From contig JAIVFH010000012.1 in NCBI GenBank assembly GCA_025765595.1, positions 186,001 to 250,000 of the forward strand: a stretch of 64,000 nt of DNA, given 5' to 3'. Numbering within the stretch: position 1 is the stretch's first letter; each line of letters opens with the position of its first letter. The stretch is from Obelidium mucronatum. Lineage: Eukaryota > Chytridiomycota > Chytridiomycetes > Chytridiales > Chytriomycetaceae. The position numbers were made by a program, and so were the translations under genes. Of this stretch, positions 10,508-20,248 are shown one piece after another. The notes under the pieces are model-generated. The model worked only from the letters and a program-made list of their open reading frames with translations, ran no database searches and had not been told where the DNA came from.

Positions 10508-13090
10508 TCATATAAAACTGTAACCAACTTCTTCCTCCGTTTCACCTCCCTTCACAGCACCCTCCTTTTTCTCGGCAGCAGGACTCGCCGCCCTCTGTTC
10601 CTCGTCTTGGTGAAACAAAAGATTCTGCGTTGAATTCCCACCCGCATCACCAACTACAAACGGTTCATGTTCCGCCAAGCTTCCATTCTTCTTTTCTTGA
10701 GCAGCAGCGGCTTCCTGTTCCTTTTGCAAATCGGTCAAGGAATCAAACCATCCACCTCCCCATGATCCAACAGTAGACCATAACTTTTTGGCATTCGTGC
10801 TTACGCTTTCTATGGCCTTTGTCGCGTTCTCTGGAAGAAAAAAAAAAGCACAAAAAAAAACAATTTCACACATCAGCTTCCTAATTTACATGTCTCTCTC
10901 CTCCACACTAATTTACCTTGCATTACATTGGGATCCTTGAATCCAGCAACAACAGTCGCGAATCCTTCCTGGGCCACTTTCCCAGCATTCAATGCAGCCA
11001 CCTCGGCGGCTTTCCCAGCCGTTGACAAGGCATGTTCAGCAACTTTCCCGAAATCTTGCGCTGCTTCCTTGGCTGTTGTGAGTGTCGTTCCAGCAGCGCT
11101 TCGGGCTGTCGATACCGCTTGCTCCAATTTCTCTTTTTTAACGGTGACGCAATAATAATAAAAAAAAAGTATATCGTTTAGATTTGAAGTGCCTCTTTTT
11201 TTTTTGTAGGTTTGTGTATTACCTGCCATCACTTTCTGTTGTTCCATTGACGTAAAATTCGTGACAGCCGACGCGATCCCGGCTTCAGCTTGCACAAACG
11301 CTTTACTCAAGTTTGTTTGGATAGGCGCCAAGGTTGTCTGAAGACCCCTGAATGCACTCGTTACGGGATCATCGTCTGCGACACCGTGTTTAGGATGACC
11401 AGGAGTTTTCAACCTGTTTCCAGAAATAAATAAAAAAAAACACAAAGAAGGCGAAGATTTTAATGGCGACAAGGCCACAAAAAAAAAGAAGAAAGAAAAA
11501 GAAAGACTTTGTACTCAACAAATCGCCTGGATTACTAACGGATCCGCAACCCACTCCTTGTAGTTGTCTGTTTCCATCCATAATTCGATCCAAGCGTAAT
11601 TGAAGTCAGCCAACAGATCCTTGTCTACCACTAAATATACATTAACTACAGTATATATTGAAAAAAAAGAATAAAGAGTTACTAACCTTCAGTATCATCC
11701 AACTCATCCAACCCACTCCCCGTCATCATAGTGTGTTTTGTTGTTACAAGGAGAGACGTGGTGTATTCCTCGAATCGTGCGCGAATGTAATTATCACTTC
11801 CTTCATAATCACCCAATTGATCCGAATTGAGATCATCTATGGGAATTCAAGCCAAAAAAAAGGGGGATCAGCAGTGGTTGCACCTTTTGTATCGTTTACT
11901 AATTCCCGTTACCGTGATCATAGTCCCATGAATCAATCACAGTATCCACGAGTTCTAAAGACAATTGAGACGGAGTTCCATCAGCAATGAATGAACGATA
12001 AAAAAAAAAAATAAAAAAACAAGTTAAAAAAAAAAAGGAAACCTTCAATAAAAGCGCGATCCGCTCCACCCAACGCGATTGCACTGGATAAACTTGAATT
12101 TATCAAATCAATAGCTCCAGTATCAGTCTTTTAGAATTCGGTGGGGATTGAGTAAAAACCATATAAAAAAAAGAAAAGAAAGATGCTTACGTTAATAATC
12201 GCATCAATATTAGCACCTCGTTGAACAGCGAAAATGGAATTACTTGTCCCAAAAACCCACGCCTTGATATCCGGACTCGTCAACAAATCAATCTGATGCA
12301 ACGAAATAAACGGCAAGAACCACGATTCTTTGCCAAACAGCTTCAACGGAAGCCCCAAACTCTCCCAATGCGACGCCGTTGACGCCAACCTCAAATCCGC
12401 AGCACTCTCTGCATTTGCAGGCAACAACGCGTCTTGCGGTTTCAATGTACAAAGCGACCGCAACAGCCCTGGAAACAGAGATAGAATGCCGTATTGGGTT
12501 TGTCCGAGTCGAGCCGTGTTTGTCCCAAAGAAGAGCACGCGGCGTTGGAGGAGGAGGAGTTTAAAGATTTGAAGCAGGCTTCCTTTGAATGTGGTGACGG
12601 TTTCTCTGAGTTTTAAGCCTGTTGTCAAGTCTGAATCGGGTATGTAGGAGTGGAATGTGTTTTTCAAGGTTTTGTAGAGTTCCTGTGTGTTGAAGGGGTG
12701 AATGAAGGGAATGAATGAGAGAAACGCGGTATGAAAGAGAAAACAAAAGGGATTCACCGCCGAAGGCGGTGTGGGGGGAGAGAATGAAGGGAACGAATGA
12801 GAGACACCGCCTTTGGCGGTTTGGAAGGGAAATCAAAAGGAGGGATTCACCGCCTACGGCGGTGTGGGAGGGTGAATGAAGGGACTGAAGGATGAAGGTG
12901 AGAATGAAGGATATGAAGGAAAAGACACCGCCTTCGGCGGTAGATGACCGCCTTCGGCGGTGTTGACTGCCTTCGGCAGTATCTTCGGCGGTAAAAGATT
13001 CACCGCCTTCGGCGGTACACAACCGCCTTCGGCGGTACACAACCGCCTTCGGCGGTGTTGACTGCCTTCGGCAGTATCTCGCCTTCGGCG

Positions 13091-13167
<77 letters not shown>

Positions 13168-14687
13168 ACATTATTACATCAACAACAACCAAATTCGAAA
13201 AATCCCTTTGATGAAAAAAAGCCCTTGTAACCAAAATCAACTTATCGACAACCAAACTAGAAATCAAGGGTTCAGTGGAAAGAACGACAAGAGCTTTTTG
13301 AACCATAGAACGCGTAACATCGGTAGTTTTGACTGTTAAATCGGAAGCAGGAATTTGACGAAAACAAGAGAGTCCGTAGATTCTGGGAGAACCAGAGATT
13401 GTAGGAATTTGAAAGTCTTGGGAGTTTTGTAAGTATCTTGTGTTTGAAAGGAAGAGATCTTGAAGTGGGAATATGAAAAGAAAGAATACACCGCCGAAGG
13501 CGGTGTACCCGACCGCCTTCGGCGGTACGTGAAAAGAAAGAATACACCGCCTTCGGCGGTGTACCCGACCGCCTTCGGCGGTACGTGAAAAGAAAGAATA
13601 CTCCGCCTTCGGCAGTGTACCCAACCGCCTTCGGCGGTGGACCCGCCTTCGGCGGTACGTGAAAAGAAAGAATACACCGCCTTCGGTGGTACGTGAAAAG
13701 AAAGAATACACCGCCTTCGGCGGTACGTGAAAAGAAAGAATACACCGCCTTCGGTGGTACGTGAAAAGAAAGAATACACCGCCTTCGGCGGTGTACCCGA
13801 CCGCCTTCGGCGGTACGTGAAAAGAAAGAATACACCGCCTTCGGCGGTGTACCCGACCGCCTTCGGCGGTACGTGAAAAGAAAGAATACTCCGCCTTCGG
13901 CAGTGTACCCAACCGCCTTCGGCGGTGGACCCGCCTTCGGCGGTACGTGAAAAGAAAGAATACACCGCCTTCGGTGGTACGTGAAAAGAAAGAATACACC
14001 GCCTTCGGCGGTACGTGAAAAGAAAGAATACACCGCCTTCGGTGGTACGTGAAAAGAAAGAATACACCGCCTTCGGCGGTGTACCCGACCGCCTTCGGCG
14101 GTACGTGAAAAGAAAGAATACACCGCCTTCGGCAGTGTACCCGACCGCCTTCGGCGGTGGACCCGCCTTCGGCGGTACGTGAAAAGAAAGAATACACCGC
14201 CTTCGGCGATGGACCCGCCTTCGGCGGTGGACCCGCCTTCGGCGGTACGTGAAAAGAAAGAATACACCGCCTTCGGCGATGGAACCGCCTACGGCGGTGG
14301 AACCGCCTTCGGTGGTGTGGCTTCGCCTACGGCGATGGGATCCCGCCTGTGAGTGTGGCGGGCTGCAAAGCAGTTGAATAAACACGTACAGACAAGATTG
14401 GCGCCATCATCTTCAGACTCGACACTCAAAGAATGGGCGCCATCAGGAATGCACAAGAAAGGCTGTAGTACATGGACTTTAAATTGATTGTTTTGGAATT
14501 GAAAAACAAAAAAGACAAAACAAAAAGCCCCAACCAAGACGGCGAGTTCATCGGGCAACGCGATGCCCGCCTGCTTTGAAGCGATCGTGCTCTGTTGTTC
14601 AGTATCGAAAGCAGGAACAGCGTAGTCGATCTGGTTCCCGTTCCTGTGGTGGAAGGAAGCGACGAGAACGTGCGTGATGAAAGACAT
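10508..14687 (-). CDS. AVL9: AVL9 homologue (DENN-superfamily late secretory protein), 11 exons
   Basis: Complement exons: 10508..10830, 10917..11132, 11223..11413, 11540..11630, 11687..11836, 11913..11954, 12043..12127, 12191..12682, 13190..13382, 14386..14462, 14535..14687; total 2,013 nt, 670 aa, all phases consistent. AVL9 hallmarks in order: ITHVLVASFHHRNGNQIDY, LPFLCIPDGAH across a splice, YGLSCFRQI, DVTRSMVQKALVVLS, FFHQRDFSN, RVLFFGTNTARL, GILSLFPGLL, FISLHQIDLL, VFGTSNSIF, YIRARFEEY and FNYAWIELWMETDNYKEW, then an Ala/Gln-rich helical tail. Avl9 acts in exocytic vesicle formation at late Golgi or endosomes. The introns at 12683-13189 and 13383-14385 are filled with hairpin arrays. 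The start codon lies 23 bp from that of epsilon-COP on the other strand. Confidence 0.9.
12754..13090. repeat. GC-rich hairpin repeat cluster in AVL9 intron 8/9 position (genomic 12683-13189)
   Basis: About a dozen copies of the hairpin ACCGCC-nnn-GGCGGT and the covariant form ACTGCC-nnn-GGCAGT (near 12967 and 13059), separated by spacers that are pyrimidine-rich on the AVL9 sense strand. The first copies (12754-12870) have loops GAA, TTT and TAC on the plus strand; later ones are all TTC. Confidence 0.95.
13091..13166. repeat. Poly(A)/poly(T) run of about 76 nt beside the hairpin cluster
   Basis: An uninterrupted A run on the plus strand, a T run in the AVL9 transcript sense, 23 bp inside the 5' splice site at 13189. 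Its exact length is likely unreliable. Confidence 0.95.
13488..14340. repeat. Tandem hairpin array filling an AVL9 intron, with a 288-bp higher-order period
   Basis: Roughly thirty copies of ACCGCCTTCGGCGGT (plus strand), each a 6-bp perfect stem with a 3-nt loop, set in the spacer ACGTGAAAAGAAAGAATAC or GTACCCG. A marker variant (ACTCCGCCTTCGGCAGT) recurs at 13599 and 13887, showing a 288-bp tandem duplication. The array lies wholly inside the intron 13383-14385 and ends a few tens of bp from the splice site. Confidence 0.97.
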
Positions 14688-14710
14688 TTTTTTTATTCAA
14701 GTTGAAAGAA

Positions 14711-17144
14711 ATGGCCGACACAGTCGGTAAGAAACAAGAGAGAGGACAGTGACCGCATCTAACAACACCGCAGACGAACTGCACTCGCTGCGCAAGGCGT
14801 TCTTCCTCGGCGGGTTCCAGCAGGCAGTCAACGAGGCGGCGAAGCGCGTGGCGCCCGCAGCGCAGGGCGAACAGAAGGCGGTGCTGCACCGCGCGTTTCT
14901 GGCGCAGGGCCGCCGCGCGCTGGCGCTCGACGTCGCTGCGGCTGACAAAGACTCGCCGGAGCTGCGCGCGCTCGCGGCGCTGGCGGCCGCCGACGCCGAC
15001 GCCGCCGCGCGTCTCTTTGCGACAACAACGGCGACGGCGACGCCGCTGCTCGCCGTCCTCGTCGCGTCCGCGCTGTTCAACGCCGCGCGCTTCGACGACG
15101 CCCTGGCCACGCTGCATGCGGCTGTCTCGCAGCGGGACTTTGACGTCATTGGCCTCAGAGTACAGACTCTCGTGGCGCTAAACAGACTAGATCTGGCGCG
15201 GAAGGAAGTCGCGGCAATGAAGGCCTGGGCTGATGACGCTACTCAGGCTCAACTCATTGAAGCTTGGATCAATCTGCTCGATCCTGAAAAGGCCAATGAC
15301 GCTTTTTACACTTTTGATGAACTCGTGGCTTCAAATACTGCTACCGCTAAACTCTTGACTAGTAAGGCCGTCGCTAAAATTCAGTCAGGCGACTTTTTGG
15401 ACGCCGAAGCTGTTTTGACTGAGGCTTTGAATTTGGTTCGGTTAAAGTACGCCGAAGGCGTTAAAGAAGTACGCCGAAGGCGTGAAAAACCACGCCGTAG
15501 GCGTGGACAGCACCGCCGTAGGTGGTGTATTTCTTTTTTTTTTTGTTTTTATACCGCCGTAGGCGGTGAAAGTACGCCGAAGGCGTAAAAAACCACGCCG
15601 CAGGCGTGGACAACACCGCCGAAGGCGGTGAATTCTTTCTTTTTTTGTTTTCATACCGCCGTAGGCGGTGAAAATCTTTTTTTTTCCTATACCGCCGAAG
15701 GCGGTGAATTTATTTCTTTTTTTTCTTCATACCGCCGTAGGCGGTGAATTTCTTTCTTTTTTTTTGAAGTACGCCGAAGGCGTGGAAAACCACGCCGCAG
15801 GCGTGGACAACACCGCCGAAGGCGGTGAATTTCTTTCTTTTTTGTTTTCATACCGCCGTAGGCGGTGAAGTCCACCAACACCGCCGAAGGCGGTGAATTT
15901 CTTTCTTTCTTTGTTTCTATACCGCCGTAGGCGGTGAATTTCTTTCTTTTTTTTGTTTTTATACCGCCGTAGGCGGTGAAGTACTTTCTTTTTTTGTTTT
16001 CATACCGCCGTAGGCAGTGAATTCTTTCTTTTTTTGTTTTCATACCGCCGTAGGCGGTGAAAATCTTTTTTTTTCCTATACCGCCGAAGGCGGTGAATTT
16101 ATTTCTTTTTTTTCTTCATACCGCCGTAGGCGGTGAATTTCTTTCTTTTTTTTTGAAGTACGCCGAAGGCGTGGAAAACCACGCCGCAGGCGTGGACAAC
16201 ACCGCCGAAGGCGGTGAATTTCTTTCTTTTTTTGTTTTCATACCGCCGTAGGCGGTGAAGTCCACCAACACCGCCGAAGGCGGTGAATTTCTTTCTTTCT
16301 TTGTTTCTATACCGCCGTAGGCGGTGAATTTCTTTCTTTTTTTTGTTTTTATACCGCCGTAGGCGGTGAAGTACTTTCTTTTTTTGTTTTCATACCGCCG
16401 TAGGCAGTGAATTCTTTCTTTTTTTGTTTTCATACCGCCGTAGGCGGTGAATTTCTTTTTTTTCCTATACCGCCGAAGGCGGTGAATTCTTTCTTTTTTT
16501 GTTTTCATACCGCCGTAGGCAGTGAATTTCTCGCCGTAGGCGGTGAATTTCTTTTTTTTTCCTATACCGCCGAAGGCGGTGAATTCTTTCTCTTTTTGTT
16601 TTCATACCGCCGTAGGCGGTGAATTTCTTTTTTTTTCCTATACCGCCGAAGGCGGTGAATTCTTTCTTTTTTTTTCATACCGCCGAAATTCTTTCTTTTT
16701 TTGTCTTCATACCGCCGTGTGAATCCCTTTTTTTTGTTTTTATACCGCCGTAGGCGGTGAGTTTCTTTCTTTGCAGTTCGTATCGCTTTTATATCTCTGT
16801 CAATACACATACCCTCCCATACCATACCACACCATACCACACCATACAAGTAACTAACCCATCATTCTATACCAGAACAACAATGAACCTGAAGCATTAA
16901 TCAACTTGATTGTTTGTGCCCATGCAACCGGCAAACCAGCCGAATTAGTCACACGTCTCACAAAGTATTATAATCATTGTGTTGTTCTTTTTCGTATAGT
17001 ACCGTTTTCACTTATTCTTTTTTTTTTTTCTTTCCTTCCCATCCCAGCCAACTCCGAGATGCTGCTCCAAATCACGTTTACCTACAAGAACTGTCGTTGA
17101 AGGAACAAATGTTTGATCGCAGTGCTCAGCGATTTGCTCTTTGA
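14711..17144 (+). CDS. COPE: Coatomer subunit epsilon (epsilon-COP)
   Basis: Exons 14711..14726, 14750..15435, 16876..16964 and 17048..17144; 295 aa (animal orthologues are about 308). Family motifs: DELHSLRKAFFLGGFQQAVNEA, AVLHRAFLAQG, LVALNRLDLARKEV, TQAQLIEAWINL, FLDAEAVLTEALNL, PEALINLIVCAHATGKP, LRDAAPNHVYLQEL and a C-terminal FDRSAQRFAL. A TPR-like solenoid subunit of COPI that stabilises alpha-COP in Golgi-to-ER retrograde vesicles. The only usable ATG (14711) requires a 23-nt intron, GTAAGA...ACAG, to reach the main frame; otherwise a frame error or non-AUG start must be assumed. The first 600 bp are very GC-rich. The 1,440-bp second intron is almost entirely hairpin repeats. Confidence 0.9.
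15448..16760. repeat. Tandem hairpin array filling the second COPE intron, with a 389-bp duplication
   Basis: Dozens of short palindromes of two types, ACCGCC-GNA-GGCGGT and (C)ACGCC-GNA-GGCGT(G), with loops GAA, GTA or GCA, separated by spacers such as GAATTTCTTTCTTTTTTTG. A block starting near 15668 is repeated almost exactly at 16057, offset 389 bp. Some units are broken (for example 16680 and 16712). Repeats run from just inside the 5' splice site at 15436 to about 115 bp before the acceptor. Confidence 0.97.
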
Positions 17145-17363
17145 ATTGTGTACAGCACCTTTTTAAATAAAAATAAAAAAATGAGTTCAGTTCATTTGAT
17201 TGGTGAATAAGCTTTTAGTTCAAATTGATTTGCAAATAAAGCAGTCGCTGAATAAGATGCGCCTCATGGTAAAAAAAAACACTATAAATAGAACAGACAC
17301 GTCCATTGAAATCTCTCCAACAGAAAAACACAGAGAAAAGTCAACTTACTCAACACAAAAAAC

Positions 17364-17492
17364 ATGTGCTACCAAGTCAAATGTCCAAAGTGCAGCAAGA
17401 CTACCTGGGGTGGTTGTGGAATGCATGTCGAATCTGCCATGGCTGGAGTCGCCCCTGCCGACAGATGTGAATGCCCCAAAGACAAGAAATGA
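17364..17492 (+). CDS. 42-aa Cys-rich conserved small protein
   Basis: A single exon of 43 codons. It has two CxxC-like pairs, CPKCSKTTWGGCG at the N-terminus and CECPKDKK at the end, plus one Cys near the start (MCYQ). Similar tiny MCYxVKC..C..TTW.GCG proteins occur in many fungi and plants; their function is unknown and a zinc-ribbon-like metal site is plausible. The start is supported by an A-rich leader (AAAAAAC ATG). It lies between COPE and the cyclophilin H gene. Confidence 0.75.
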   Translation: MCYQVKCPKCSKTTWGGCGMHVESAMAGVAPADRCECPKDKK

Positions 17493-17599
17493 TTTTCAAT
17501 CGACTACATATTCGATTGAATCCCTTTACTGTACAGAAAAAAAATCCAACAATAAAACCAGAGTGTTTAACTTAATATTTTTTATTCTCCGCCACTTAC

Positions 17600-18596
17600 T
17601 TACATTTCACCACACTCGGTGATTATAACAGGGACTTTTGGTTTATTGTTTGGACCAGTAGGAACGTTTTCAATTTTTCTAAGCGTGAGCAATCCATCAA
17701 TCAAACGACCTATGGTAGTTATTTTTTTACTTTGTTGTTGAGTATTCTTTTTTGATTCCCATCCATAACAGAGTTTTCTCTTACCAAAGACGATATGTTT
17801 TCCATCCAAAAAATCAGTCTTGGCACACGTGATAAAGAATTGACAGCCATTCGTGTTTGGTCCAGAGTTTGCCTGGTATCTTGTTTATCAATGAACTTGG
17901 AATAAATAATACAAAAAAAAACATGAACCTTACCATTGACAATAACCCTGGCGACGAATGCTTCAATGTAAAGTTTTCATCTGGAAACGTGTCGCCTCCG
18001 TAGATGCACATTGATCCAGTTCCATCGCCCTTCAAGAAATCACCTCCTTGAACCATGAAATCTATTCATTTTTTTTAAAAAAAAAAATGAGCGGATCAGG
18101 AATATAATACAAAAATAATGATACCCTTAATGATTCTGTGAAATGTACAGTTCTTGTATCCTTGTGGGACACCATTTCGCCTTATTCGTCCAATGAAAAA
18201 AAAAGTTCAACGTCAGCTTCCAGATGTAGAAAATGATGTTTCTTTATACTTGTATTCTCCTGTACATAGTTGTCGAAAGTTCTCGGCTGTTTTGGGGACA
18301 ACGTCTTTGAAGAGCTCCATCTTGATTCGACCAGCTTCCATTGATTGAATTGATTGATGCATTCATTTCATTGATTAGAGCCGAAATTCAGCGCATGAGA
18401 CTTTGCTTCAGGTTACCTGGTTGTCCAGCTGCAAGATAGGACAAAAAATCAGAACTGCGAACACACACACACACACACACAAGGTAAATACAAACCAATC
18501 GAAACATCAAAGAAAACCTACAAACCAAAAAAAACCAATGAGTTAAATAACAGAACAAACATGCACACCCAAGAGCCTCACAATTGGATTCGCCAT
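17600..18596 (-). CDS. PPIH: Cyclophilin H (U4/U6-U5 snRNP-associated peptidyl-prolyl isomerase)
   Basis: Eight exons, complement(17600..17709, 17785..17872, 17934..18061, 18125..18180, 18250..18334, 18417..18428, 18496..18517, 18582..18596), 171 aa. The full cyclophilin core is readable: [34 protein letters not shown] (catalytic Arg and Gln), [27 protein letters not shown] and DGKHIVFG. The C-terminus [16 protein letters not shown] is typical of the CypH branch. CypH binds the U4/U6 snRNP 60K protein in the spliceosome. The first three coding exons are only 15, 22 and 12 nt. The start codon is 19 bp from that of CDK11 on the opposite strand. Confidence 0.9.
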
Positions 18597-18615
18597 TTTG
18601 AAGTGAACTTTTTAA

Positions 18616-20103
18616 ATGTCTTCCAAAACAAGTAAATGGACAAACCACAACAACGATGATGACGATCAAGACTCGGATAATAATCAGTTAAAGACTCTTC
18701 GACCGGCAAAGAAGCAACGACTCGTTCACCCGCAGCCAATCAAATCGCCCGAACCCAACCAACAACAACATCAACAACACCAGCCGCTCATCACATCCTG
18801 CCGCTCCGTCGACAACTACGAAAAACTAAACCGCATCGAAGAAGGCTCCTACGGCATCGTCTACCGCGCGCGAGACCGCAAAACCAACGAAATCGTCGCC
18901 CTCAAAAAACTCAAACTCGAAAACGAAACAAACGGCTTCCCAATCACAACTCTTCGCGAAATCCACACCCTCCTCCTCGCAAAACACCCCAACATTGTCG
19001 ACGTGCGCGAAATCGTGGTCACGCCGTCGTACCAGGGCGTGTTTATCGTGATGGAGTTTGTCGAGCATGATCTCAAGTCTTTGATGGATTCAATGCGGTC
19101 GCCGTTTTTGATGTCGGAGATCAAGACTTTGATGGGGCAGTTGATTTCTGCGGTGGATTGTTTGCATCAAAAGTGGATTGTTCATCGTGATTTGAAGACG
19201 AGTAATTTGCTCATGAATAATCGGGGGATGATGAAGGTGGCGGATTTTGGGCTGGCGAGGCGGTTTACGGATCCGCCGGGGAATATGACGCAGTTGGTGG
19301 TTACGTTGTGGTATCGGTGAGTCTTTTCTTTCATGTTTCCTGACTGCATGGAGAGAATATCTGCCAAAGGGTGGTTAATTGTTTCCTGCTACTCCCATAT
19401 ATGTCTTATGACTGTTAAAATTCCTTTTTTTGTGAACCACTGCACAACTGATCGAAACTTCCATTTGGACAGAGCCCCCGAACTCCTATTGGGTGCCAAA
19501 GAATACACAACCACCATCGACATGTGGAGCGTCGGCTGCATTTTCGCCGAACTCGTCAACAAGGAGCCCCTGCTTCCAGGCCAAGGAGAAATCGACCAAC
19601 TCTCTAAAATCTTCAAACTGCTTGGAACTCCAAGTGAAAAGATCTGGCCCGGGTTCATGGATCTTCCGAATGCAAAGTCGTTCACATTTAAGCATCAACC
19701 GTTGAGTAGTTTTTTTTTTTTTTTTTTTTTATTGATGTCAACACGTCAACTGACCCAAAAATAAAAAAACAGTTTCAATAACCTAAAACTGCGGTTTCCT
19801 TCTTTAACTGCAAACGGCATTGATTTGATGGAGAAGCTTCTGACATATGATCCAAAGCAAAGAATCACTGCAGCGGAAGCCTTGAAACACCCTTACTTTA
19901 GCGAAAGCCCTCCTCCCAAAGATCCTTCCTTCTTTCCCACATTTCCAAGCAAAGGTGCTGGTGAAAAGAAGAAAATACACAGCCCTGGCGTTCCTTACGC
20001 TGTGCATGGGGGTGATGAAGAAGAGGTGGAAGGTGAAGAACCAAGAGGAAATATGAATTATTCCACGATGCAGAGCACAGGGTTTAGACTTAAATTCATG
20101 TGA
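18616..20103 (+). CDS. CDK11: CDK11/PITSLRE-type cyclin-dependent kinase
   Basis: Exons 18616..19316, 19473..19700 and 19773..20103; 419 aa. A short Asp/Gln-rich N-terminus precedes [19 protein letters not shown] (glycine loop with inhibitory Tyr), VALKKLKLE (catalytic Lys), PITTLREIH (the PITSLRE helix, Ser replaced by Thr), [34 protein letters not shown], and the C-terminal GFRLKF end shared with CDK11. All catalytic residues are present. CDK11 with cyclin L phosphorylates RNA polymerase II and splicing factors. It lacks the long RE/poly-Glu N-terminal extension of animal CDK11. The second intron contains a T-run. Confidence 0.9.
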
Positions 20104-20248
20104 ACAAAATACAAGGTTGTCAAGGTTATTTATGTTAATAAATGGGAGAGGTTCCCAAAAAACGTAATTTATTCCTCATCGCACCATGATTATCATCGCT
20201 TATAATGGCCCGAATTATTCTTGACCCTGCTTTTTTCTTCGGCGATTT

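Noticed and set aside
12561..14385. Several 200-450 codon open frames of the type RRRRCILSFHVPPKAV
   Set aside because: They translate the hairpin array and poly(A/T) run inside AVL9 introns; the repeats alone keep them open.
12754..16760. CRISPR array
   Set aside because: Repeats are internally palindromic 15-mers with repeated, not unique, spacers, inside eukaryotic introns.
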